A stretch of 64,000 nucleotides of DNA from Boswellia sacra (lineage: Eukaryota; Streptophyta; Magnoliopsida; Sapindales; Burseraceae): positions 248,001 through 312,000 of the forward strand of contig SNVD02014566.1 of NCBI GenBank assembly GCA_013180625.2, given 5' to 3'. The translations under genes and the position numbers were made by a program. Below the pieces are notes generated by a model that was not told the DNA's origin, made no database searches, and saw nothing but the letters and a program-made list of their open reading frames with translations. Numbering within the stretch: the stretch's first letter is position 1; each line of letters starts with the position of its first letter. This document shows positions 23,479-33,715 of the stretch, piece by piece.

Positions 23479-24614
23479 GGGATAATATCAAAAATTACCC
23501 TCAAGTTTTGATCTAATTTCAGATAGAGAACAAGTTTACCATTTTAATCAATAACACCCTTAAAATTATCTAAAAATCATCGTATAACATTTTTCGTTAG
23601 CTAAAACATGGACAGAAGTATCAAAAGCCCATTTTACCCCTATTTTCAAATAAATCCAAAAATTACAAAACTTTTTAATTTCAAAAATCCTGAAACAAGC
23701 CCTAATTCCCAATCTAGAACTCTTACAACATCAATTCACTATGGTGGGTCGCTGGATTCGCCATGATGTGTCGCCGACTTCGTCGTAGTGGTGAGTTGCC
23801 AAACTATAGGGAGGCTATTGCATTTATTATTCTAATCTCCTCTGATTTCTTCTTTCCCAGCCCTTTCTTACCTGTGATAAATAGGGGAGAATGGTGGTAC
23901 TAGTTGACGATGGATAAATGGTTGTCTTGTATGATTAGTTATTTGTTTTCAGAGGTTTTAAAGGATGAATTTTGGGACTTTTATCTGGGGCAGTGGCGCT
24001 GGAGCTCCGGGTAGGATGTGGATTGATGTATATCGTAAAGTTGGGATCTTAAAATTTCAATTTGTTTTTGGGTTTTGATCTTTGTATGTTTCAGTGGTGT
24101 TCATAGGGATATTGGTGCTTGGATCCTGAAGCTTCGGCAGTTTATGCTGTTGTTTTTTCTTTTTAATATTATTTTTTTTATGTTCAGCTTTGATCTTCCA
24201 TAGCTATAGCTAGGAGGAAAGTGTTGTAAGCAACTTGAAAACCTGAATTTGAGTTCCTGCAAATGTTTGGCCTTGCATTGCAGCTTTTGGCCCTAATGTA
24301 ATCATTGACTCTTCAAATATTGCTAGTGCACTCATTATTAATCAAACAACAAAAAGGAGTGCTTGATGCGGCTTGCTGAATGATGTACTCGTTCAAAAAA
24401 AGTTCTGAAGATGTTAAGATGAGTTCTGAAGCTGCAGGAAAAGTAATTGTGATATGAAATTCCTATTTTGCCCCACTCAATTATCGCTTAAGCTAACGGA
24501 AAATGTTACATGATTATTTTTAGACAACTTTGAGGGTGTTATTGATTAAAATAGCAAACTCGTTCTCTATTTGATATTAGGCCAAAATTCAAGGGCAGTT
24601 TTTGATATAATCCC
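23479..24614. mobile_element. Non-autonomous MULE with 124-bp TIRs
   Basis: A 1136-bp element with long terminal inverted repeats (23479-23602 and 24491-24614, starting GGGATAATATC and GGGATTATATC, about four-fifths identical by eye). A perfect 10-bp target duplication AATTGAAAAT is at 23469-23478 and 24615-24624. Long TIRs plus a 9-11 bp duplication are the Mutator-like signature. It has no transposase. The interior (about 23700-24450) has higher GC content and exon-like patches, notably about 23950-24010 after a TTTTCAG acceptor, and may be captured host sequence (inference). I do not recognise the source. Confidence 0.85.
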
Positions 24615-24624
24615 AATTGAAAAT

Positions 24625-25017
24625 TATTCATCTTCTTCCAGCAATATATCGAGGATTTTCTGGCAGCTTCTAATTTTTTATTATTTCAATTCATAAAAAT
24701 ATCGAACTTTTCTGATCTTCCATCCACCAGATAAGATTGCTAGGGGCGAACTCCCCCCAGTCTCTAATGGATTGCTAAAAATATCTTTAGCATTGTGTAT
24801 AAAAAAATCCAAGAACAAACAAATTAGACTAAAGTTCAGACAAAAAATTATAATTTATTTCTATTCAGTATTAAAATATATATTTTCATTCCACCAAGTC
24901 GTATTGTTATTGACTCGGATGATGAATCATGAATGACCTATGCATATATACGTCAAGTGATGACTGACCCCTTTTCACTTAATAAACAACCCTACTGTAC
25001 TGAGGTAGTTAACTCAT
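24625..25017. repeat. Duplicated flank block
   Basis: Matches 3420-3790, 41225-41420 plus 41700-41885, and 42625-42990. No gene. It ends with CTCAT (25013-25017), the target of the Copia element. Confidence 0.6.
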
Positions 25018-25380
25018 TGTTAAGACAGTCCATTGAGGATTGAGGATCCTTCACTCAGCTCCCTGCTCTGTAGATTGTGTCTTGTATTTAGTTTCTGTTC
25101 TTCAGGTTTCTTTGCTCCTTTAAGTAAGCTAATTCGGCTTACTGTTTTATTAGTTCTCTTATTCTGTTAGTTAGCTTAATTAGCAAAGTTAGTTATGTCT
25201 TAGGTGTACAATGTTCTAGAATTGCCATGTAGTGCCTTTTTATTAGCTATAGCTGCTGGAGCCTCTAATGATGTACACCTGGCTACTCCTTTTTTGTAAT
25301 GTTCTAGATATAAATATATCTCAGTATCTCACTCAGCTGGTGAGCTGAGATTTTACTGTTTCATTCCCAGGATTCTAAGT
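25018..25380 (+). repeat. Copia 5' LTR
   Basis: A 363-bp repeat starting TGTTAAGACAG, with a TATAAATA sequence at 25309-25316. The 3' border is set by the adjoining primer-binding site and by comparison with the 3' LTR. The end (AAGT) is not the usual CA. Confidence 0.9.
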
Positions 25381-25392
25381 TGGTATCAGAGC
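25381..25392 (+). other. Copia primer-binding site (tRNA-iMet)
   Basis: TGGTATCAGAGC directly follows the 5' LTR, the standard plant initiator tRNA-Met primer-binding sequence. Confidence 0.9.
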
Positions 25393-25410
25393 ACTCAGAA
25401 GGCAAACGCC

Positions 25411-26415
25411 ATGTCCTCAAGATCGTTCCAAGGAAGTCCTTCTAATGGTGATTCTAGCTCATCTTCCCGATCCAGCTTCCTTGATGGAAGTTCACCTTTT
25501 AGAAACACCTTGAGTCAGTCATTTCCTATCAAACTTGATGAAGACAACATCACCATTTGGAAAGCTATGGTGCTGCCAACACTGAAGGGCCATAAGCTGG
25601 AAGGATTTGTTCTTGGAAAAAAGAAATGCCCACCTGAGTTCATCACAGCAACGGGAGATGAAGGTGATAGCAGCTCTCAGCTCCAGATCAACCCAGATTT
25701 TGAAGACTGGGTCACAACTGATAGCTTGCTGATGGGGTGGTTGCTCAGCTTTGTCACAAGTGAAGTGGCAGCTCAGGTAATAGGACAACCTACTTCCTAT
25801 GAACTTTGGAAAGCACTTGAAGAATATTGTGGTATCAAGAATAGATCCAAAATTTCAAATATGAGATTTGATCTTCAAACCACTAGGAAAGGCTCAATGA
25901 AGATGAGTGAGTACCTTTCTGTCATGAAGAAAATTTCAGATAATCTGGCAGTAGCTGGAAGCCCCGTAGATATGGATGATTTGATTTCATTCATCACCTT
26001 AGGCGTCGATAGTGATTACACTCCTATTGTGGTCCATATTCAAGCTAGAGAGAAAATCTCCTGGCAAGAACTCCAAGCTACACTCCTCAACTTTGAAAAC
26101 AGACATGAGAGATTGAGTGGTTTCACGAACTTGAATCTCAATCAAGCCTCTGCTAATGTTGTTTTTGGTAAACAAAACCAGAACAACCAAGATCAATTTA
26201 GGCAAGGGTGTAATAGAACCAATAATCGAAACATTGAAAGGGGTTCTGGCAGCAAAAGTACCAGAGGAAGAGGAGGTGGCAGATTTGGCAACTCTAGACC
26301 TGTTTGCCAAATTTGTGGGAAAATAGGCCATCCTGCAACCATATATTTTTACAGAACTGATTTGAGCTATATGGGAACCGCCAACAGAAACAGAAATGGG
26401 AACAATAACAGGTAA
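25411..26415 (+). pseudogene. Copia gag
   Basis: A 334-codon ORF starting MSSRSFQGSPS. It has the Copia-type N-terminus (FPIKLDEDNITIWKAMVLPTL), the UBN2-like capsid core (YELWKALEEYCG, then MRFDLQTTRKGSMKMSEYL) and a glycine/arginine-rich tail. The CCHC knuckle reads CQICGKIGHPATIY, so the last Cys is Tyr (TGT to TAT). A TAA ends the ORF at 26413-26415, where the polyprotein should continue into protease. Confidence 0.85.
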
Positions 26416-27435
26416 GGATTTCCAAGGTCCAATAAACCACAACAAGGTTTCTTTGCCAACAATTAATCCCAACAGGCTTTCTATGTCATACCTGAAGCTG
26501 TCAATGATGAATCATGGTTTGCTGACAGTGGTGCTACTAATCATGTGACAGCAGAACCCAGTCTTCTCAACTCAAGAATTGATTATTCTGGTAATAAATC
26601 TCTATCTGTAGGTGATGGTAGAAATTTATGCATTTCACATGTAGGCTATTCAAAGTTGCTTACTGGAAAAACTGTGTTGAACCTGAAAAATATGTTGTGT
26701 GTGCCTAAGATAACAAAGAACTTGCTGAGCATATCTAGTCTTACCAAAGATAACAGAGTTTATGTTGAATTTCACCATGATTTTTGCCTTGTGAAGGACA
26801 AACAAACACACCAGATTCTTCTGCAGGGGAGAGTTAAGGAAGGTCTCTACCAAATCAACCCTGGTCTCAGATTTCCAAACCAGCATCTATCCCAAGTTCC
26901 CGGAAGCAATAAAAGTCATTTGAATTATGTTGTGTCTGTTCCTTCTGTCTCAAGGTCTAGTGTGTCATCTGGGAATTTCACTGAAGTTTTCTCAAAAAGG
27001 TCAAATGCAGAAAGCCTTGTAAGCTATTGTAATCCCGTTGCTTCTGTGACAAGCTTTCTGCCAGACAAAGAAAAACTTAATGTCTGGCACAGAAAGCTTG
27101 GTCATCCATCAGGAAAAATTTTTAGTCAAATTCTAAAAGCTTGCAATGAACCTATCAAAAGCAATGAAAATTTTGGTTTCTGTGATGCTTGTCAGTTTGG
27201 AAAATCACATGCTTTACCCTTCAAGAACTCAAATAGCAAAACTAAACAACTTCTAGAATTGATACACACAGACCTTTGGGGACCAGCTCCTGTTTCTTCC
27301 ATCTCCGGATATAAATACTATATCCATTTCATAGATGACTTCAGTAGATTCACTTGGATCTTTCCCCTCAAAAACAAATCAGAAGCATTATCAGCCTTCA
27401 AACAATTCAAAATGCTTACTGAAAAAAAAATTTGA
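26416..27435 (+). pseudogene. Copia protease and integrase N-terminal half
   Basis: Two in-frame stops (26413 and about 26463) separate gag from this part. The retropepsin motif ADSGATNHVT is at about 26521-26550. The GAG_pre-integrase and HHCC region follows (VWHRKLGHPSGKIF, then FCDACQFGKSHALPF), and then the start of the integrase core (HTDLWGPAPV, then YYIHFIDDFSRFTW). An A-run at 27421-27430 carries a frameshift that ends the ORF. Confidence 0.85.
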
Positions 27436-28111
27436 AAAGCAAATAAAGTGTCTTCAGTCAGATTGGGGAGGAGAGTATTGAGTTTTCACTGATTTTCTCA
27501 ATCAAAATGGGATAGATTCTAGACTTGCTTGTCCATATACTCATGAGCAACAAGGAAAGGCAGAGAGAAAACATAGACATATTGTAGAAATGGGCCTGAC
27601 CTTACTAGCTCAGGCACATATGCCATTGAGGTACTGGTGGGAAGCCTTTCACACTACTGTTTGGCTCATCAATAGACTCCCAACACCAATTCTCAATGGC
27701 ATGTCACCTTGGCAGAAAATATACAAATAGATACCTGGCTATCATTCGCTGAAAACCTTTGGCTGCACCTGTTTTCCTTGTCTAAGACCTTATCAGAACC
27801 ACAAATTCCAATTCCACTCTACAAAATGTGTCTTCCTAGGCTATAATGATCAACACAAAGGGTTCAAGTGTCTTAGCTCCACTGCAAGAGTCTACATTTC
27901 GAGAAATGTAATCTTCAATGAAGCTGAATTTCCATTTAAACAGGGATTTCTAAACACTAAAAACAGTCCAATTTCCCAGACTTCCCTCAATGATCTGTCA
28001 GGTGTTTTTCTTCCAATACTTAGCAAATGGGAGAAACAAGACTGTACTTCTAGAGAAGTTGAGACCAGTGATAATCAAAACAAAAGACCTTCTCAAAACT
28101 CTCTCAATGCA
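27436..28111 (+). pseudogene. Copia integrase C-terminal half, broken
   Basis: After the frameshift the integrase core can still be read (SDWGGEY, then YTHEQQGKAERKHRHIVEMG, then RYWWEAFHTTVWLINRLP, then FGCTCFP), with stops at about 27479 and 27728. The catalytic Glu region (EQQGKAERKHR) is still visible. Confidence 0.8.
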
Positions 28112-29080
28112 GTGGAACTTAGTCCTGAAAACACTCCAAACAGTCAAACTTCTCCTTCACTCAACCAGCAATCTTTACCAGGCATTGCCTCAGACACTTT
28201 ACTGTCACCTCAACCAAATGAAACCATTGCAAATGAACCTGAAATCTCTCACCCTGACCACCAGGCCTCAGTGCCTATTATGCCTCACCACCCAATGATC
28301 ACAAGATCAAAAAGAGGCATTTTCAAACCCAAAGTATATCACATCAATATTTCACACCGCACTGACCTGGAAAACTCAGAGCCAATGACAGTATCTGAAG
28401 CTTTGCAATCTGACTCCTGGAGGAAAGCAATGGATACAGAATTTGAAGCTTTAACTAAGAACAAGACATGGACTTTAGTTCCCTTTTCTCCTCTCTATAA
28501 TTTGGTGGGAAATAAATGGGTGTTTAAGCTTAAATTCAATAGTGGTGGGACTGTCCATAGGCACAAAGTCAGGCTGGTGGCAAAAGGGTTTCACCAAACA
28601 CCTGGAATCGATTACTCTGAAACATATAGTCCAGTAGTGAAAGCTGGAACTATTAGAGTAATTCTTACATTGGCAGTAACTAGAAATTGGGAAAAAAGAC
28701 AACTAGACTTCAGTAATGCTTTTTTTAATGGCAAATTGGAGGAATCAGTCTACATGGTACAACCAGAAGGGTTTATAGATTCATCCAAACCTTCTCATGT
28801 CTGTAAACTACATAAAGCCCTGTATGGTCTTAAACAGGCTCCTAGGGCCTGGTTGAATAAGTTGAAAGGCACACTATTGAGTTGGAACTTCATCAACTCA
28901 AAGTTAGACTCCTCCTTGTTCATCTACAAGATAGAGGGCATCTTGATTTTCATCCTAGTATATGTAAATGATATACTAATTACTGGAAATAATCAAGAAT
29001 CCATACAAGGACTCATATCCAAACTGAATAAATTGTTTGCACTTAAGGATCTTGGAGAGTTCATTATTTTCTTGGGATAA
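28112..29080 (+). pseudogene. Copia reverse transcriptase segment
   Basis: A 322-codon ORF covering the linker and RT. Motifs are MITRSKRGIFKPK, WRKAMDTEFEAL, VRLVAKGFHQTPGIDYSETYSPVV, RQLDFSNAFFNG and LYGLKQAPRAWL. The catalytic motif reads YVNDILIT instead of YVDD (GAT to AAT). The frame is lost after LGEF at about 29075. Confidence 0.9.
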
Positions 29081-29921
29081 AGGTAAGAAGAAATGACACA
29101 GGCATGTATTTAAATCAGTCAAAATACATAGCTGATTTACTTAAGAAACTACAGCTTGAGCATTTGAAACCTTGCTCTACACCAGCTGCTGTCAGCAAAG
29201 ACAAAAGAATTGAAGATTCAGATTCCTTTCCTGACCCTACACTATACAGAAGTGCTGTGGGAGCCCTGCAATATCTTACTTACACCAGACCAGATATTGC
29301 CTTTGCAGTGAATAAACTCAGCCAAGCTCTCCAGACTCCCAAAATGATTCATTGGCAAGGGGTGAAGAGAATCCTGAGATATCTCCAAGATACCAAGTTC
29401 TTTGGCCTTCATATCAAACCTTGTGAAAACATCAATATAACTGGCTTCTCAGATGCAGATTGGGCCTACAATGTAGAAGATAGGAAGTCAATTGGAGGCT
29501 ACTGTGTGTTCTTAGGTGACACATTAGTATCTTGGCAGTCAAAAAAACAACCTGTTGTCTCCAGGTCCAGCACAGAATCAGAATACCGTGCCCTGGCCCA
29601 GGTTGTAGCTGAGATTACATGGATTCAGTCATTATTAAGTGAACTGCATTGCCAACCATCTCAATGTCCAATCACTTGGTGTGACAATACCAGTGCCAGT
29701 GCTCTGGCCTCTAATCCTGTTCTTCACGCAAGAACAAAACATATTGAGATAGACATTCACTTTGTTAGAGACAAAATATTGCAGAAAGAACTTGAAGTGA
29801 GATATGTACCTTCCTGTGACCAGCTGGCCGATTGTCTCACCAAACCATTGGCAATGCCTCAGTTTCATGTCTTTCGAAGCAAACGTGGAGTGGTAGAATT
29901 ACCCTCCAGTTTGAGGGGGGA
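29081..29921 (+). pseudogene. Copia RNase H and C-terminus
   Basis: The ORF 29104-29940 follows a frameshift. RNase H motifs are visible: GFSDADWAYNVEDRKS, then SRSSTESEYRALA, then WCDNTSASALASNP, then TKHIEIDIHFVRD and LADCLTKPL. The polyprotein should stop near 29915; the ORF drifts into the LTR. The polypurine tract is 29911-29921. Confidence 0.85.
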
Positions 29922-30283
29922 TGTTAAGACAGCCCATTGAGGATTGAGGATCCTTCACTCAGCTCCTGCTCTGCAGATTGTGTCCTGCATTTAGTTTATG
30001 TTCTTTAGGTTTCTTTGCTCTTTTAAGTAAGCTAATTCGGCTTACTGTTTTATTAGTTCTCTTATTCTGTTAGTTAGCTTAATTAGCAAAGTTAGTTATG
30101 TCTTAGGTGTACAATATTCTAGAATTGCCATGTAATGCCTTTTTATTGGCTATAGCTGCTGGAGCCTCTGATGATGTACACCTGGCTACTCCTTTTTTGT
30201 AATGTTCTGAATATAAATATATCTCAGTATCTCACTTAGCTGGTAAGCTGAGATTTTACTGTTTCATTCCCAGAATTCCAAGT
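29922..30283 (+). repeat. Copia 3' LTR
   Basis: A 362-bp copy of 25018-25380, preceded by a G-rich polypurine tract and followed by the target duplication CTCAT. Confidence 0.9.
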
Positions 30284-30935
30284 CTCATTGAAAATGACCA
30301 GAGATGTACTTGTGAGACCTGTTTACTGCTATCTCCTTTTAACCCGACTTTGTTAGTTAATCCAGAATCATGGATATACAAGCGATTCATTTTTCTAAGG
30401 TAAGTTACTTTACAGGAACTAGACGTTATTGCTCTTTCGATTAATTACTTTTAATTTCTTCAAGAGATATACTGTCTAGTGTCTGAATTTTGTTTAATTT
30501 ACATCATGCTGAGAAATTGAGTCCTTCTTCAATGGTTTCGCGGATCTATGACCCCGATCCTCTTCATTGCAAGTTGGATTCAAGAGAGTACTGGTTCACG
30601 CTCATAGAATACAAATTAACATGAGCATGAAACTTGAATTACAAATAGCAAATATTGGGCTTGATTTTCAATAATATAGTAGTCTTACATAATAAGAACG
30701 AAACTAATAGAGATTGTCAAGTTAATTGAATTAATTGATGGCGCTTAACAAATTAAACATCTATAAGGTTAATTGACAGGTGTTTAAGCCAGTTTAATGA
30801 ATAATTGTAGTATTTTCCAAGTATTATATTATGCAAGTATGGGACTGAGAATCTTAAGCGGCAGAGTGACCTCTTGTGATCATTCATGATGATTTACTAA
30901 TGGGCAATTTCTTTCATATATATATATATAGCACG
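30284..30935. repeat. Duplicated flank block
   Basis: Matches 4415-4519 plus 5727-6147, 41890-42240 and 42990-43575. It holds the empty sites for the solo LTR at 4520 (about 30455) and for the Gypsy element (about 30888). No gene is seen. Confidence 0.65.
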
Positions 30936-31280
30936 AACAAGACGAGAGATGTTATGCACTTTCATAGGACTTGCGTAGTCCACACGAAAATTTAGTTAAG
31001 CTTAACCTTCTTATTCACAGGGGATTTCCTTTTTTAAATCTTTGAAAATTCTTAAATGGAACTGCATGATATTGGTAGCAGACACACCATCGATTAACAA
31101 CAATAGTAAAATATAATCAACTTTTCCGAATTAATTCGAAGATGTTTAGAGTGAGTCAAGCGAGAGAATAAGAATTTAAAAACAGAAAATGCTCATTTTA
31201 GTACTTCGAATTGTTTTTATCTAAACCAGACTTTGACTTTAATCTTCCACAGTTGACATATAAATATTCCACGCAGTTCC
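30936..31280 (-). pseudogene. Orphan DUF247 leader (5' end without gene)
   Basis: Similar to the leader of gene 4 (56143-56560) and gene 1, including the segment around the splice acceptor, which here is changed from AG to AA at 31072-31073. The DUF247 coding region that should follow on the left is missing and replaced by the downstream-type flank. It is best read as the scar of a deletion by unequal exchange. Confidence 0.55.
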
Positions 31281-33339
31281 CTAGGTGATGCCAAGTAATT
31301 TGCGAGAGCAAGATGCAAGAAACAAAACTTGTGTTTTTCCCCCCTAAAATTCTGAAGTGAAAATGGGGAAAAGATACCCAAAAATAAAAAGAAAAGAAAA
31401 GAAAATAACATAAAATATTAAACTAAATTATATAGAGCAAAGTGCCCAGAAAGACCTGAATTTTTTCTCCGAAAAGAAAATTGGTATTTGTTTCTTCATT
31501 CTCTCTGATGTTACTTTTATGAAAAGAGAATGCACATCAAAATCAACTCATATACACATAAAGATATATACTGTATTAGAGATTTTCAAGTTAAACTCAT
31601 ATTTATAAGTCATGAACAAATATTATAGCTTTGAATCCCTTTCGTATTTTTTCAAAAAAATAATTAAAAAAATGTTATTTAACTTACCTCCCGAGTGTTA
31701 TCTAAAATGGCAAACTTTCCTCTTCACTTCATGCCCAATTTAATGTCAGTTATCAATCATTAATTTAACGCCCAAAAGATCATGCCCATATGGTCACATT
31801 TCCTTTTCAAATTGATAATGAACATGTAATTAATTTTTCGCCACGATGGTTGGAGGATCGCAATAACTTTATTCAAAATAATTAACCTCATTTCAATTAA
31901 CACAATAATTATAGGCCTTGACTTTTCTATGGATCATAGACAATGTAACAATCATTAATTTTTCGCCTCGATGGTTGGAGGATTGCAATAACTTCATTAA
32001 AAATAGTCAGCCTCATGTCAACCAACACAATAATTATAGGCCGTGAGTTTTCTATGGATCGTAGACAATTCTTTCAACAGAGACGCAGCGGAAAAAATAA
32101 TATTACACTTATAAATTTTATAAAATAAATGTTTCAATATTATTCACTTATTTATTTGTATGTTATTTCTCTCTTTAAATAGGTTGATTTTTATATATTT
32201 GTCTTCCAAGTATCATATAACACATCAATTATACATAAGAATTTATACACAAAATTTACAAATTTAGTTTTTTATGCCATTATTAGAAAGTCAATGCTAT
32301 GATTAGACTACTTAATTACTAAAAAAAGAAAAAAGAAAAAAAAAACTTAGATGGAACTATATTTTACTCTTTCTCTTAACTTATCCTATAGTTATAAGAT
32401 AAATAAGACACATGATATACCAATTCAAGTGAGTTACATAAACTTTTAATATTATTAAAATGTTATACCAATATAAAAATTATAATTATAAATATAAATA
32501 ATGATCAACAATATATATTTTTAATACTATATGAAGATCTATTTATATAATTTTAAAATTGAGATTTTTTTATAATTATTAAGTGGTTGTATTAGTCTAT
32601 CCCGAATATTAGTCGAGGTATGCATAAGCTAACTTAAACACCTTAGCTACATATATAGTCCAACTCAATACAATATCAAACACAAAATAATTAACCAACT
32701 TATTGGAAGATTGATTCCACATAACAATTTAGTAATATAGAAATTGATGTGATATTATATTTTTTTCCTTCACTTTTTTTGTTTAATTAATTTGATATTA
32801 ATGTTCCACCTTTTTTTTCTATACAATTTTGTATCTTCTTAGTTTGTATTAAAATTTATGTATTAAATATTTTCCCCCTTTAGTCATGATAAGATATCGA
32901 GGATTAATTTTAACATGTAAGTACAAGTCAAGAAGTTAAAAATAACAAGTATTTAACCTAGAGCATATATCAATTAATCCCATACCAATAGCAACGTTCA
33001 AATTTAAACATGTTTGATAATTTTTCGAAAATGGGATTTAGTGGATATTCATCACATGTGATTCGACATCACCAGATGGATTTTCAGTAAATTAGTCTCA
33101 ATTTCAGTTTCATCCAAGTTTTGATAATAGCGGATATATCAATTAAACTTCTAAATTTATTGAATGGTTAGCCTGATCAACTGGTCGTTTTAATATTATT
33201 AATTTTGAGAGGAAAAGGTATTACATGGTAGAGAATATGATAAGTGTTACACCAAAGCCTACATTAGAAGAAAGTCATGCAAGCTTCAAATGCAAAATAT
33301 CTCCACAATAACAATACAAGGAAGACAATCATAGCAATT
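31281..33339. repeat. Duplicated 5'-flank blocks (third unit)
   Basis: AT-rich, no gene. It matches 18610-19640 and then 44320-45350. It contains a local duplication: 31795-31930 and 31935-32060 both carry the AATTTTTCGCC...GATGGTTGGAGGAT...ATAGGCC pattern. Confidence 0.6.
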
Positions 33340-33715
33340 GGACTCAACTTCAAGGCGACGGCTGCGTAATGGCATACATGTTTTGCAAAAGAGTGAGTAC
33401 TAATAGTATCCGTAATGTTAGATTTTTAATATTCATATAATATAAACTCTACAATCTAATTAATGTGATAGTTTACATAATAAAATTCTATTAGAGATGT
33501 AACTTCTCTAATTATTTTTAGTTTTTTCCTTGTTCAAAGAATTTTTATCATTTAAACTGTTATATCAAGTAATAAAGTTTGGATTATAAGAAGGTTATAA
33601 GTCTAATACTACTCCTAATAATATAAATGTTACAACGGTTTTGCACCTCTCGAAAGATCACTGAATATACCCTCATCAACATTGCCTTAGAAAGATTCTA
33701 TCACAAAGCTAGAAC
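33340..33715 (-). pseudogene. DUF247 C-terminal stub with MITE inserted
   Basis: Minus-strand remnant of the DUF247 3' end. 33612-33715 corresponds to the ATLMSVYFRDIWRGTA region and 33340-33408 to the C-terminal membrane helix (LLVLTLLQNM). It is split by about 200 bp of MITE-like sequence. The homologous stub at 45420-45560 lacks the insert. No upstream coding region remains. Confidence 0.65.
33409..33612. mobile_element. MITE-like insertion in the DUF247 stub
   Basis: About 200 bp missing from the sister stub at 45466. The ends are imperfect inverted repeats (GTAATGTTAGATT on the left and AATCTAATAC-like on the right). The borders are approximate. Confidence 0.5.

Larger units (their letters stand above)
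25018..30283 (+). mobile_element. Ty1/Copia element (RE1/Ale-like), full length but degraded
   Basis: A 5.27-kb element with LTRs of about 363 bp, perfect 5-bp target duplication CTCAT (25013-25017 and 30284-30288), adjacent tRNA-iMet primer-binding site and a polypurine tract before the 3' LTR. The domain order is gag, protease, integrase, RT, RNase H, which is the Copia order. Empty paralogous sites are at 4410, 41890 and 42990. About 17 differences between the LTRs by eye make it older than the Gypsy element. Several stops, frameshifts and changed catalytic residues disable it. Confidence 0.95.

Noticed and set aside
25519..26472. Antisense ORFs over the Copia gag
   Set aside because: They are reverse-strand shadows of the gag frame with no recognisable motif.
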